Shown here: piece by piece, positions 42,976 through 53,169 of the stretch
Layout of the letters: every line of letters begins with the position of its first letter
How positions within the stretch are numbered: position 1 is the stretch's first letter
Assembly (NCBI GenBank): GCA_052174495.1
Contig: JBQMRR010000042.1
Coordinates: forward strand, 32,459-96,458
Direction of reading: 5' to 3'
DNA length: 64,000 nucleotides
Origin: Arsenophonus sp052174495
GTDB lineage: Bacteria > Pseudomonadota > Gammaproteobacteria > Enterobacterales > Enterobacteriaceae
The notes under the pieces: generated by a model
The model's input: only the letters and a program-made list of their open reading frames with translations
Databases searched by the model: none
Told to the model about the DNA's origin: nothing
Made by a program: the position numbers and the translations under genes

Positions 42976-43926
42976 TTATATTTGCTTGATTTCAACACGC
43001 AGCTCTTTTGGTATTTGAAAAGTAATATTTTCTTTATGACCAGAAAGTTCAGTTATTTTACTAGCACCTAAAATCTTTAGACGTTCAATAACCTGACAAA
43101 CAAGAATATCTGGTGCAGAAGCACCAGCAGTCAGACCAATAATCTGCATATTTTTTAGCCAATGTTCTTGAATATCAGCAGCAGAATCAATCAGGTAACT
43201 AGGTTTACCTGCTCTTTTTGCCAATTCAGCAAGACGATTGGAATTAGAAGAATTTTTAGATCCAACAACTAATACAATATTAGCCTTATTAGCCAATTCA
43301 CGTGCCGCTTCCTGACGATTGTTTGTTGCATAACAAATATCATCTTTACGTGATCCAACAATATTTGGGAAACGAGTATTTAGCGCATCAATAACATGAG
43401 CGGTATCATCAACTGATAGGGTAGTTTGGGTCATAAAACAAAGGTTATTTTCATCTTTTACTTGTAACTTCCAGACATCTTCAGGTGATTCAACCAGATA
43501 TATACCGCCCGCTGGATTCTTATATTGCCCCATTGTTCCTTCTACTTCAGGGTGCCCAACATGACCAATTAAAATCGCCTCTTTACCTTTACGGCTAGCA
43601 CGCGCAACTTCTATATGTACTTTAGTTACTAACGGGCAAGTTGCATCAAATAACATAGTTAGATTACGTTTCTTAGCCTCTCGCCGTATTGATTGAGAAA
43701 CACCATGCGCAGAAAAGATTAAAATAGAACCATCAGGAACTTCAGAAATTTGTTCAACAAAAATTGCACCGCATTGACGTAAATTATTAACCACATAACG
43801 ATTATGGACCACCTCATGACGAACATAAATCGGCTTACCATAAAGCGCCACTGCGCGATTAACAATACTAATCGCTCGATCAACACCTGCACAAAAGCCT
43901 CGAGGATTAGCCAATAATATTTGCAT
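42976..43926 (-). CDS. ispH: 4-hydroxy-3-methylbut-2-enyl diphosphate reductase
   Basis: 316 residues, the E. coli length. The last enzyme of the MEP isoprenoid pathway; it reduces HMBPP to IPP and DMAPP with a 4Fe-4S cluster. All three cluster cysteines are present: Cys12 (NPRGFCAGV), Cys97 (FDATCPLVT) and Cys198 (KDDICYATNNRQ). The catalytic Glu is in GHPEVEGTMGQY, and the substrate-binding SKNSSNSNRL is kept. Relative to E. coli there is one extra residue near 91. It belongs to the ribF-ileS-lspA-fkpB-ispH operon, but fkpB just upstream is dead, leaving about 510 bases between lspA and ispH. Confidence 0.97.
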   Translation of the reverse strand: MQILLANPRGFCAGVDRAISIVNRAVALYGKPIYVRHEVVHNRYVVNNLRQCGAIFVEQISEVPDGSILIFSAHGVSQSIRREAKKRNLTMLFDATCPLVTKVHIEVARASRKGKEAILIGHVGHPEVEGTMGQYKNPAGGIYLVESPEDVWKLQVKDENNLCFMTQTTLSVDDTAHVIDALNTRFPNIVGSRKDDICYATNNRQEAARELANKANIVLVVGSKNSSNSNRLAELAKRAGKPSYLIDSAADIQEHWLKNMQIIGLTAGASAPDILVCQVIERLKILGASKITELSGHKENITFQIPKELRVEIKQI

Positions 43927-43934
43927 TTTATCTC

Positions 43935-44377
43935 TTATAGTTCAAATTAATTTCTAAGATTTCAATATTAAAAATTGATCTTCTGAGTCGTTAACTATTA
44001 ATTAAATGAATAATGATAAACTCTTCCTTCACTGCAGAGTTAGAATTCCTGGAATTTTATTACCATTTATCGGGGTAAATGAAATGATGGCATCACCTTC
44101 AATTATCCCAACCTGAATAAAGTCTTTTGACATAAGATGTTAGATCATATCTATTTTTAATTTACCAAAATATCATCTCCGTCCATAGTAAAGGTCTTTT
44201 TTACCAAGAATTAAACCAATTAATTGCTTTTAACTGTTAGCGAGAGATTATTTTTGCTAACTCAAAAAAGTGATGACTTATCCTAATCATATGTTGAATC
44301 TGAACTTGAACTATCTCAAGTTTAATTATAAAACTCACCAATACCGCACTATTATCTACTTGTACTAAGTTAGTATG
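43935..44377 (-). pseudogene. fkpB: fkpB pseudogene (FKBP-type prolyl isomerase)
   Basis: Lies between lspA and ispH as in E. coli. The reverse strand reads NSAVLVSFIIKLE near the start, then DFIQVGIIEGDAIISFTPIN plus GNKIPGIL, then HYSFN and NIEILEIN at the end. Stops and shifts interrupt it. The ATG is gone (ATA). FkpB is a small cytosolic peptidyl-prolyl isomerase (SlpA). Confidence 0.78.
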
Positions 44378-44438
44378 ACCAATAAAAACCTATTATTAGA
44401 AATAAATTAATCTGTTATCAATATAAACAAACCATAAA

Positions 44439-44939
44439 CTAAGATCTACTTGCTTTTTTGTCTGTATTGATGAAGTTATCAAAAATAATGAGTACTGTAC
44501 CAACACAAATCGCCATATCAGCAACATTAAATGTTGCCCAATGCCAGTCACCAACATAAAAATCAATAAAATCAACTACAAATCCATGTACTAAGCGGTC
44601 ACACAAGTTTCCTAATGCTCCACCAATAATTAATGCATAAGTAATATTACTCAATTTTTTGTTTACACTTTGACGATACATCATTACTATAAGCACAAAA
44701 CAAATAATAATAGCAACAAAGGCAAAGAACCAACGCTGCCACCCCCCTTTATCAGCTAAAAAACTAAATGCTGCACCTAGGTTTTGAGCATAAGCCAAGT
44801 TGAAATAAGGCATTAACGATATCGACTCATATAACTGAAAATTATTCAAAATTAGTTGCTTACTACCAAGATCAATAATTAATATTATAACCGTTAACCA
44901 TAACCAGCGTAAGCCAGTATAGCAGATAAGATTTTTCAT
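44439..44939 (-). CDS. lspA: Lipoprotein signal peptidase
   Basis: 166 residues (E. coli 164). An inner-membrane aspartyl protease that cleaves the signal peptide of diacylglyceryl-modified prolipoproteins. Four membrane helices are visible. Family motifs are DLGSKQLI near residue 23, YAQNLGAAFSFLADKGGWQR, GGALGNLCDRL, VVDFIDFYVG with the first catalytic Asp, and TFNVADMAICVG with the second Asp at 141. Its ATG overlaps the ileS stop (TAATG), so it is translationally coupled to ileS. It is intact although lolA, which acts later in the same pathway, is dead in this window. Confidence 0.96.
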   Translation of the reverse strand: MKNLICYTGLRWLWLTVIILIIDLGSKQLILNNFQLYESISLMPYFNLAYAQNLGAAFSFLADKGGWQRWFFAFVAIIICFVLIVMMYRQSVNKKLSNITYALIIGGALGNLCDRLVHGFVVDFIDFYVGDWHWATFNVADMAICVGTVLIIFDNFINTDKKASRS

Positions 44940-47758
44940 TAGGCAAACTTACGTATTTCACCGTTACCGGCTATGTTAGTAACACAGCGACCGCATAATT
45001 CTGCATACTCCGCCTCCTGACCAATATCCTTTGTATAATGCCAACAACGGGGACATTTATCACCTTCCGTCTGCTGAAAAGCAATTTTCAATCCACTCAG
45101 TTCACTATTATGTGCCTGAACTGGAGTTTGAATAATATTAATTACTTTAGCCTTTGAAGTTAACAATACAAAACGTAACTCATCACCTAAACGATTAAGT
45201 ATTTCAGCCAGTTCTGTATCTGCATATAAAATAACTGTGGCCTCCAACGAGCTATGAATAAGCTTTTCTGCACGTGCTTGCTCAAGAATTTTATTAACCT
45301 CACTACGAATAATTAATAGCTTACTCCAAAATTCATCATTAAGTGTTTCATTAACATCTAAATTAAATAAGCCAGAATAATATTCCTCAGTAAAGACATA
45401 TTTGCCATGTTTACCAGGCAATTTTTGCCAAATTTCATCAGCTGTAAAAGAAAGGATTGGTGCAATCCAACGTACCAATGCTTCTACGATATGGAATAAG
45501 GCTGTTTGACAGCTACGACGCGCTAAGCTATCGCTTTTTACTGTATATTGACGATCTTTTATAATCTCTAAATAGAAAGAACTCATTTCAACTGAACAAA
45601 ACTGCATTAATCGCTGAACCACTGCATGAAAATCATAATTATCATAATGCATAACAATTTCCGCTTGAGCAGCTTTAGCCCGCCCTACTGCCCAGCGATC
45701 TAATACCACCATTTGTTTTGGTTTAACTTGATGCAAGACAGGATCAAAACCATTTAAATTAGCTAATAAGAAGCGTGCTGTATTACGAATACGCCGATAG
45801 CTATCAGCGGAACGTTTTAAAATCTCACTTGAAACAGTAATTTCACTTGTGTAATCGGTTGAAGCAACCCATAGCCGTAGAATATCAGCGCCTAAATCAT
45901 TCATGACCTCTTGTGGACTAATAGTATTACCTAAGAATTTTGACATTTTACGGCCTTCTCCATCAACCGTAAAAGCATGGGTTAATACTTCTCTATAAGG
46001 GGCTTTTCCTTTCATAGCAGTTGATAGGATTAAAGACGACATAAACCAACCACGATGCTGATCTAAACCTTCTAAATATAAATCAGTAGAATGACCTTTA
46101 AATTCAGGGCGAACATCGACAACAGTATAATGAGTAGAACCAGAATCAAACCAAACATCAAGTGTATCGAAAACTTTAACATAATCAGCTGCATCACTTC
46201 CTAATAGGACTACAGGATCAAGATCCCACCATGCCTGAATGCCTGCTTTTTCAATATGTTTAGCGACTTTTTCAATCAATTCTAACGTACGGGGATGTAA
46301 TTCTTCTGTTTGTTTACACATAAATAATGTCATTGGCACACCCCAGGTGCGTTGACGCGAAATACACCAATCTGGACGATTTTCAACCATAGATTCAATT
46401 TTATTTTTCCCCCAATCTGGAATCCATGTAACACCCTTAATCTCTTTTAACAACTGTTCACGTAAACCGTTTTTTTCCATACTTATAAACCACTGAGATG
46501 TCACACGATAAATAACCGGTGTTTTATGCCGCCAGCAACAAGGATAACTATGCTGTAATGTTTCTTTATGTAGCAGTGTCCCTTTTGCTAATAAAAGTTT
46601 AATAATTAACTTATTTGCTTTAAATATAAAAACACCATCTAAACCAGGATAAGTATTAGGTAAATAACAACCATTTTGACCAACTAAATTAGCTACTTCA
46701 AGTTTATATTTTTGTCCAATAAGATAATCATCTGGACCATGGCCTGGTGCGATATGTATAGCCCCAGTACCTGCGTCTAAAGTAACGTAGTCACCTAAAA
46801 TAATAGGCACATCAAAGTTCATAAATGGATGATGAAAACGCAGTAATTCCAATTCAGAACCTTTTTTACATTGAGCTAAAATTTGCCACTCTGTAGCTAC
46901 GATACGCTGCATTACTACTTCAATCAATGATTTTGCCAAAATCAAACATTCATCATTATTAACTTTAACTAATTGATATTCAAAATCAGCGTTAACTGCA
47001 ATCGCACGATTTGCAGGCAACGTCCAAGGTGTTGTTGTCCAGATCACGGCTGAAACCGGTAAAGCTGACGATTTTATACCAAATTTACTATAAACAGCGT
47101 TAGGATCTACTGCGTTAAAGCGTACATCAATGGAAGGTGATGATTTATTATCATATTCGACTTCCGCTTCCGCTAAGGAAGAACCGCAAGCAGTACACCA
47201 ATGAACTGGTTTAGCACCTTTTACTAAATGGCCATTTTCAATTACTTTACCTAACGCACGAATAATATTCGCTTCAGTATTAAAATCCATAGTTAAATAA
47301 GCCTGCTCCCAATCACCAAGCACACCCATTCTGATAAAATCAGCTTTCTGACCTTTAATTTGTTCTTTGGCGTATTTACGACATTTTTCATGAAAAATAG
47401 CTGCAAAAACTTTATCTTTAGATTTACCAGTAATTTGTTCAACTTTATGTTCAATTGGTAAACCATGGCAATCCCAACCAGGAATATATGGCGAATCAAA
47501 TCCGGCTAATCCTTTAGATTTAATAATAATATCTTTGAGAATTTTATTAACTGAGTGACCAATATGAAGGCTACCGTTTGCATAAGGAGGACCATCATGG
47601 AGTATAAACATCTCTTTGCCTATTTTAGCCTGCCGAATAGATTGGTATAAACCTTCCTTATACCAACGGGTTAACATTTGTGGTTCTCGTTTAGAGAGAT
47701 CAGCACGCATAGGGAAATCTGTTTCCGGTAAATTCAGAGTATTTTTATAATCATTCAT
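44939..47758 (-). CDS. ileS: Isoleucyl-tRNA synthetase
   Basis: 939 residues (E. coli 938), a class I synthetase with a Rossmann core, CP1 editing domain, anticodon-binding domain and C-terminal zinc finger. The HIGH motif is exact at 65-68 (GSLHIGHSV). The editing domain motif TTPWTLPANRAI is present. The second signature reads KMSKF at 604-608 instead of KMSKS: codon TTC at 45935-45937, where TCC would give Ser. The zinc ligands CPRCWH and CGRC are at the C-terminus. No stop or frameshift exists. ribF lies 38 bases upstream and lspA overlaps downstream. Confidence 0.97.
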   Translation of the reverse strand: MNDYKNTLNLPETDFPMRADLSKREPQMLTRWYKEGLYQSIRQAKIGKEMFILHDGPPYANGSLHIGHSVNKILKDIIIKSKGLAGFDSPYIPGWDCHGLPIEHKVEQITGKSKDKVFAAIFHEKCRKYAKEQIKGQKADFIRMGVLGDWEQAYLTMDFNTEANIIRALGKVIENGHLVKGAKPVHWCTACGSSLAEAEVEYDNKSSPSIDVRFNAVDPNAVYSKFGIKSSALPVSAVIWTTTPWTLPANRAIAVNADFEYQLVKVNNDECLILAKSLIEVVMQRIVATEWQILAQCKKGSELELLRFHHPFMNFDVPIILGDYVTLDAGTGAIHIAPGHGPDDYLIGQKYKLEVANLVGQNGCYLPNTYPGLDGVFIFKANKLIIKLLLAKGTLLHKETLQHSYPCCWRHKTPVIYRVTSQWFISMEKNGLREQLLKEIKGVTWIPDWGKNKIESMVENRPDWCISRQRTWGVPMTLFMCKQTEELHPRTLELIEKVAKHIEKAGIQAWWDLDPVVLLGSDAADYVKVFDTLDVWFDSGSTHYTVVDVRPEFKGHSTDLYLEGLDQHRGWFMSSLILSTAMKGKAPYREVLTHAFTVDGEGRKMSKFLGNTISPQEVMNDLGADILRLWVASTDYTSEITVSSEILKRSADSYRRIRNTARFLLANLNGFDPVLHQVKPKQMVVLDRWAVGRAKAAQAEIVMHYDNYDFHAVVQRLMQFCSVEMSSFYLEIIKDRQYTVKSDSLARRSCQTALFHIVEALVRWIAPILSFTADEIWQKLPGKHGKYVFTEEYYSGLFNLDVNETLNDEFWSKLLIIRSEVNKILEQARAEKLIHSSLEATVILYADTELAEILNRLGDELRFVLLTSKAKVINIIQTPVQAHNSELSGLKIAFQQTEGDKCPRCWHYTKDIGQEAEYAELCGRCVTNIAGNGEIRKFA

Positions 47759-47796
47759 TTAAATTCTCAGTTTTAATTTTTATCTAAATATTTTAA

Positions 47797-48729
47797 TTAT
47801 GAAGACTGGAAGAATTGTCTTGCAGCCATTATATCTTTACCGATTTGCTGCCTTAATTCATCAATAGAAGCAAATTGCTTCTCATTTCGCAATTTTTTAC
47901 GTAATACAATATCAATATGACACCCATATATATCTATATGCACATCTATTAAATGAACTTCAATTTGCTGATCTACCCCATTTAATGTTGGCCGTTTGCC
48001 AATATTTGCAACTGCCTGCAATGGATGATCGGCTAAACCATATACTTCTACCACATAAACGCCTTTAAGAGGCATAACTAAACATTTAAATGATATATTT
48101 GCAGTAGGGAATCCAATCGCACTACCAATCTGGCGACCATGAACCACTCGACCACTTAATCGGTAAGGATGTCCCATAAGATTTTCAGCAAGGATAAGAT
48201 CATCACTTAATAGTGCTTTCCTAATAGCAGTACTACTAACTCGCTGTCCAGCGTTACAAAAACTTTTAGTATTAGCCACTTCAAAACCATATTTTTCTCC
48301 TGCTTCGCAAAGATATTTAAAATCACCCTGTCTATTTTTACCAAAGTGAAAATCATCGCCAATTACTAAAAATTTAACCTTCAATTTTCTCACCAGCAAT
48401 TGTGAAATAAAAGCTTCCGGTATCAATGAAGCAAATATTGGATTAAATTTAATACACAGTAAATAATCAACATCATATTTAATAAAGTATTTTACTTTAT
48501 CACATAAACGCGTTAAACGTGCTGGTGCATTTGCGCCCAAAAAAAATTCTAGTGGTTGGGGTTCAAAAATCATGACCATTGTTGGTGCTCCTCCAAGACG
48601 CTGACTCTCTTGTTTTAAATGTTTCAATAATGCATGATGTCCTCGATGAACAGCATCAAAATTACCAATAGTCAATACGCAACCATGGTGATATGTACTA
48701 ATATTATGTATACCACGTACTAGATTCAT
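47797..48729 (-). CDS. ribF: Bifunctional riboflavin kinase / FAD synthetase
   Basis: 310 residues (E. coli 313). Makes FMN from riboflavin, then FAD. The N-terminal adenylyltransferase domain has GNFDAVHRGH at 22-31 (the usual Gly after Asp is Ala here) and the ISSTAIRKAL-like motif as VSSTAIRKAL. The C-terminal flavokinase domain has GHPYRLSGRVVHG, GFPTANISF, KGVYVVEV and VANIGKRPT. First gene of the ribF-ileS-lspA-(fkpB)-ispH group. It is divergent from rpsT, as in E. coli. Confidence 0.96.
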   Translation of the reverse strand: MNLVRGIHNISTYHHGCVLTIGNFDAVHRGHHALLKHLKQESQRLGGAPTMVMIFEPQPLEFFLGANAPARLTRLCDKVKYFIKYDVDYLLCIKFNPIFASLIPEAFISQLLVRKLKVKFLVIGDDFHFGKNRQGDFKYLCEAGEKYGFEVANTKSFCNAGQRVSSTAIRKALLSDDLILAENLMGHPYRLSGRVVHGRQIGSAIGFPTANISFKCLVMPLKGVYVVEVYGLADHPLQAVANIGKRPTLNGVDQQIEVHLIDVHIDIYGCHIDIVLRKKLRNEKQFASIDELRQQIGKDIMAARQFFQSS

Positions 48730-48993
48730 AATCAGCTCAATATATTAAAAATTGCTGGATTATATCGTTTTATTATCTTGAAAGTTAAGTCATTAATTGA
48801 TTAATCTTTATAAGAAAGATGATAAATTACTCTTTTTCAGTAAGAGAGACACTTAATCTAATCATTTTTAGAATTCATTCTACTTTTATATTTAAAATTC
48901 TTTACTACTTAGTAAACTGATAAAATTTCTGATTATCACAATCAATCATATTTCTATACATGATGTTTATTTAAACAAATTTATATAAATTAA

Positions 48994-49022
48994 TTGACAA
49001 ATGAAGGCTAAAAAGGCATTGT
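48994..49022 (+). promoter_or_regulatory. Probable rpsT promoter
   Basis: TTGACA at 48994-48999 is followed by 17 bases and then CATTGT at 49017-49022, a moderate -10. It lies about 55 bases before the rpsT start, similar to the spacing of E. coli rpsT promoters. The leader then reads GGAG before the TTG start. Confidence 0.5.
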
Positions 49023-49076
49023 TCTTTAGCCTATAGAGATTGTACTCGATAGAATAAATATTTAGGAGTTTAGACC

Positions 49077-49337
49077 TTGGCTAATATTAAATCAGCTAAG
49101 AAACGTGCTATACAATCAGAGAAACGCCGTCAACATAATGCTAGTTGTGGTTCTATGGTACGCACTTTTATTAAAAAAGTTTATGCTGCTATTGCTACAG
49201 GCGATAAAGAAGCAGCACAAAAAGCATTTAACAATATGCAACCTATTGTTGATCGTTATGCTAGCAAAGGCTTGATCTATAAAAATAAAGCTGCACGCCA
49301 TAAAGCAAATTTAGTAGCACAAATTAAATCAATGTAA
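49077..49337 (+). CDS. rpsT: 30S ribosomal protein S20
   Basis: 86 residues (E. coli 87). A helical bundle protein binding 16S rRNA early in 30S assembly. ANIKSAKKRAIQSEKRR-HN at the start and KAARHKANL at the end are typical. The start codon is TTG at 49077, preceded by AGGAG. E. coli rpsT also starts with UUG, which is tied to its autoregulation, so the unusual start seems conserved and not a sign of decay. Confidence 0.97.
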   Translation: MANIKSAKKRAIQSEKRRQHNASCGSMVRTFIKKVYAAIATGDKEAAQKAFNNMQPIVDRYASKGLIYKNKAARHKANLVAQIKSM

Positions 49338-49399
49338 TTTATTTTAATTTTTTAAAAACTTGACTTTAGCTGATTTTTATAGCTATTGAAAAATTCTCA

Positions 49400-50312
49400 T
49401 TGTTTATATAACGTTGATCAAATAATCCAAAAATCTTTTTATAGACACATTTTTACTGCTAGGTGTACTGGATCATATATCAACAATGTTAACATATTAT
49501 TTTCTTTTACTTTATTCATAAAAGCAATTTTAACAATTTTATTATCTAAAAATACCGATAGCGTTATAGAGAGTAATGGCGCCAATATATTGCATTGTGA
49601 CATATGTTAAATGCTTTTATGAATTCTGAATTATTAAACTCACCTAGAATTTCTATCTATAAATTATTACTCTTAGATTAAAAAAGAAACTAATATAGAA
49701 CACCAATACCGTGAATCAATAATCACTATTCTTCTAAACATAGAAGATAAAATTTCTTCGGTATTAGTGGTTTACGATAGAAAATTAATGCTACATAATC
49801 TAAGATTAATGGGAAATGATTCATTCTTATTAGAATAAAACAACCTGGCAATTAAATATGATCATATCTAACTTATCTTAATTTAATTGCTCCAATAAAG
49901 CTCGCACATCAACTTAAAGCAGCGTAAATATTGGATCCGCTAATACTTTTTTTTCAATGATAGCGCTTTCAAGAACGCAGATTAGATACTGTTTAGCTTA
50001 AAACACTAGCAACAACCAATATCAAATAACAAATTCGTTTATGACTATAATTAACAATATTTAACATCTCCTGCTTAGCATAAATATTTTATTAGTCTAA
50101 CGGAAACCAATTTTCCTAGTTCTGACGGAATCAGACCTCGGCTTATACCTACCTTTTAAATATTTTACCATTCAAACGTTCTTCTAATCTATTGATGTAA
50201 TCTGTTATTTTTGAAGCGTTAAATAAAACTTTTCAGTTGCATTAACTACCGACTCTCTCTTTTTACAATCATGTCAGAAGTAATAAAGATTATTAAAATT
50301 AAAATGCAACAT
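49400..50312 (-). pseudogene. nhaR: nhaR pseudogene (LysR-type activator of nhaA)
   Basis: The reverse strand starts MLHFNFNNLYYF at 50312 (E. coli INYNHLYYFWHV). It continues ESVVNATEKFYLTLQ, RLEERLNGKIFKR, EMLNIVNYSHK, then EFNNSEFIKAFNICHNAIY and VKENNMLTLL. Stops and shifts are plentiful. NhaR activates nhaA in response to sodium, so nhaA here has lost its dedicated activator. The 74-residue frame at 49386-49610 is antisense. Confidence 0.83.
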
Positions 50313-50495
50313 TCTAATATCAATTTCTTCTATATCACTAATAACTATTTATATATGTTATCTTCTGAATATCAGAAGATAAATGATCATTTTTACTTAA
50401 ATAGACACTCGCACTACAAATAAAAATATCGTATCGCGAGCATAAAAAAAATATTTTTATCAGATAAATATAATTTATAACTAACTTTATCCTGC

Positions 50496-51680
50496 TTAAT
50501 TAGCAGTTTTAGTGCTAATTCCCTTTTCTGGTAAAACACTATTTAATAATATTAATCCTAATATCGCCCCTATCGTAGATCCAATAAGGATCCCAAGCCG
50601 TGCATAAGTACTAAAATTATCTAAACCTTTAAATGCTAAACTAGCAATAAAAATTGACATAGTAAAACCAGTACTACAGAGTACTGATACAGCAAATATC
50701 TGCTTAAGGTTAATTTTATCGGGTAATTTCGCAACACCTAATTTTAACGCTAACCAACTAAATAGAAATATACCTGCTGGTTTACCAATTAATAAACCTA
50801 ATGAAACACCGATCAGTAAATTACTGGCAAAATTAGTTAAGGTAAGACTATTAAGTTGTATACCTACATTAGCAAATGCAAATAATGGTAAAATTAAATA
50901 AGCAACCCAAGGATGTAAAAGATGTTCTAATTGTTCAGAGAGTGAACTATTTTGCCTTCCCTTAAGTGGTATTAAAAAGCCCAGAATGATACCTGCTAAT
51001 GTTGTATGGATACCTGATTTTAAAATACAAACCCATAAGATGATTCCAACAACTAAATAAGCAGATGTATTTTCAATTTTACGCCAATTCATCCATGTTA
51101 ATACTAACAAAGAAAACATAGTTAATCCTAGTGATAGTATAGAAACAGATTTAGTATAAAAGAGAGCAATAATAATAATTACGCCCAGATCATCAATAAT
51201 TGCCAACGCAAGTAGAAATACTTTTAACTCTGTTAGTACACGTTTACCTAAAAGCGCCATAATACCCAGCACAAATGCAATATCTGTCGCTGTTGGGATC
51301 GCCCAACCCTGCCTGGCAATTTCATCATTTACATTAAAAAACAGATACACTAAAGCAGGTAATAGCATGCCTCCTACAGCAGCAATAATAGGGAATATTA
51401 CTTTATCGCGACCCGCTAATGAGCCTTCTATTAGTTCTCGTTTAACTTCCAGGCCAACAACTAAAAAGAAAATGACCATTAAACCATCATTGATCCACCA
51501 TAAAAATGGTTTATCAATATTTAATGTGCTGATTTTAAAGGCAATGGAAATATTAAAAAATTGCTGATAAATACCTTGTAATGGGGTATTAGCTATAATT
51601 AAAGCTAAAATAGCAGCAATAATTAACAGCACTCCACTTGCTGCCTCTAACTTTAAAAACTGTCGTATAATTGCTGTCAT
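50496..51680 (-). CDS. nhaA: Na+/H+ antiporter NhaA
   Basis: 394 residues from ATG 51678-51680 (MTAIIRQFLKLEAASG). I prefer this start to an upstream in-frame one at 51713 because GAGGT lies ten bases ahead and relatives begin there. An inner-membrane antiporter with 12 helices that exports sodium using the proton gradient. The key acidic residues are in the same positions as in E. coli: Asp133 (ATDIAF) and Asp163-Asp164 (ALAIIDDLG). KSGIHTTLAGIILGFLIPL and HPWVAYLILPLFAFAN are conserved. Its regulator gene nhaR downstream is dead. Confidence 0.96.
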   Translation of the reverse strand: MTAIIRQFLKLEAASGVLLIIAAILALIIANTPLQGIYQQFFNISIAFKISTLNIDKPFLWWINDGLMVIFFLVVGLEVKRELIEGSLAGRDKVIFPIIAAVGGMLLPALVYLFFNVNDEIARQGWAIPTATDIAFVLGIMALLGKRVLTELKVFLLALAIIDDLGVIIIIALFYTKSVSILSLGLTMFSLLVLTWMNWRKIENTSAYLVVGIILWVCILKSGIHTTLAGIILGFLIPLKGRQNSSLSEQLEHLLHPWVAYLILPLFAFANVGIQLNSLTLTNFASNLLIGVSLGLLIGKPAGIFLFSWLALKLGVAKLPDKINLKQIFAVSVLCSTGFTMSIFIASLAFKGLDNFSTYARLGILIGSTIGAILGLILLNSVLPEKGISTKTAN

Positions 51681-51889
51681 TATTATTATGACCTCGGGGT
51701 TAATTATCTCCAATCAATTTTATGCTAATACCATGCAATTTAAAAAACTATTTTTAAAAAAAATCACATATGCTAGCCATCACTAACTATATAGACGGTA
51801 TTTATCAGTTAAATATTTAAAGTTTGGGTTAACATTTAAAACAGTTAATTAATCTTGATACTAAAAAGTAGCTAATAAACTAAATATCG

Positions 51890-52620
51890 ACGTCACTGCG
51901 CATTGATGTAAGGAGCTAAGTTGCAGTTGAAGATACCTTATCAAGAATTAAAAATTAAACTAGACCAAACTTCTGTGAATAACCTCGAGTGTATAACTTA
52001 ATTGCATCTCTGGACTTTCTACGGGGAAACAGGTTCCATTAGCTTTTGGAATATGCAATAGGCAAAAAGACATTCCTGAAGATGTGGCACCAACGACTTA
52101 GCTAGACAACTAACTAATGTACTACACCTGCACACTCGTCAAAGGCATGCAGCACTGAAAGCTAAGAGTAAGGTTACCATGGGATCTCTTTGGGTAAGAG
52201 ATAGCTATGATGCTGTTAATAAAGCTCTTGATGTTTTGTTGAAAAGGTTTTTTAGTAAAGTTTCTCTTACAGGGATGAAAACTTGAAAAAAGGAGAGGAA
52301 CAAACTGAGCATTCTATGTCTTATTATCAGCAGACTGAACATCAATAAGAATGACGAATTCAATTGAATTGCCTTTTATAAGTATGAGTCTATGAGGTGA
52401 TCCCGCAAAACGATGTGCTTCGAGAAAAGAATCTTTCAATACTTATTTAAGCTAATGTTCCCTGGTCTGTTTAAAAAATTAAAAACAGGCTAAATAGAGG
52501 GGGATAACCTTATCTGACTATGTTGATAAACAACATCTAATCTAATTTAAAAATAGAAAAGAAATTTACGAAACATTAGAGAAAAATTTATATATTAAAT
52601 ATTATATATGCTAATAATTT
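51890..52620 (+). mobile_element. IS256-family element, 3' half only (copy 8)
   Basis: Begins inside the transposase near the ELVAVEDG region (TTGCAGTTGAAGATACC at 51922) and runs to a right end with GAAATTTACGAAACATTAG and ATGCTAATAATTT near 52618. The 5' half is missing. Broken frames. Confidence 0.68.
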
Positions 52621-53169
52621 TATTATTCTATTATTGTTTAATAGAAAATTAAGATTCTAAGAATTAGATTAAGAATATGTTATGCAATAAATTATTAGTA
52701 TGGGGGTAACTTGCTAATGGAAAGAATAAAATGACATATAAGTATGATTTTAATATTCGCAGACCCAGCCTATTAATACCAAAAAGTGTCACAGCGTGAT
52801 AAATAAATCCTAGTTCCTCATCTAACAACATATCTCTTACCTAATAAAAAATAAAGATAATCATTTATGCTTAGGCTATTATTTTGGGACAAAACCCCGC
52901 CTAAGAATAGTGTAGTTTTTAAATGAGAATATAATAAACAAAATAACTATAATTCAGCAAAAAGGGAAGGGAATAATAGGAGTAAATAAAAACACACTAA
53001 CTAATTAATATAAGTTTAAAACTATTAATTACTAACATAAAATCCGTATAAAGAGAAATCGCCTTATATATTTATAAAACAATTTTTTATTGAAGTTGTT
53101 AAATTTTATCAATACTCTCGTCGAGAGCGAAATTGATGTCATCAGGAGCAAAAATATCAATTTTAAAGG
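52621..53169. other. AT-rich gene-free stretch
   Basis: No readable gene. The 64-residue frame at 53032-53226 on the minus strand is not recognisable and overlaps the start of the integrase relic. Confidence 0.4.

Noticed and set aside
51681..51713. Upstream start for nhaA adding 11 residues
   Set aside because: The added residues have no family match and would cover the likely Shine-Dalgarno sequence of the inner ATG.
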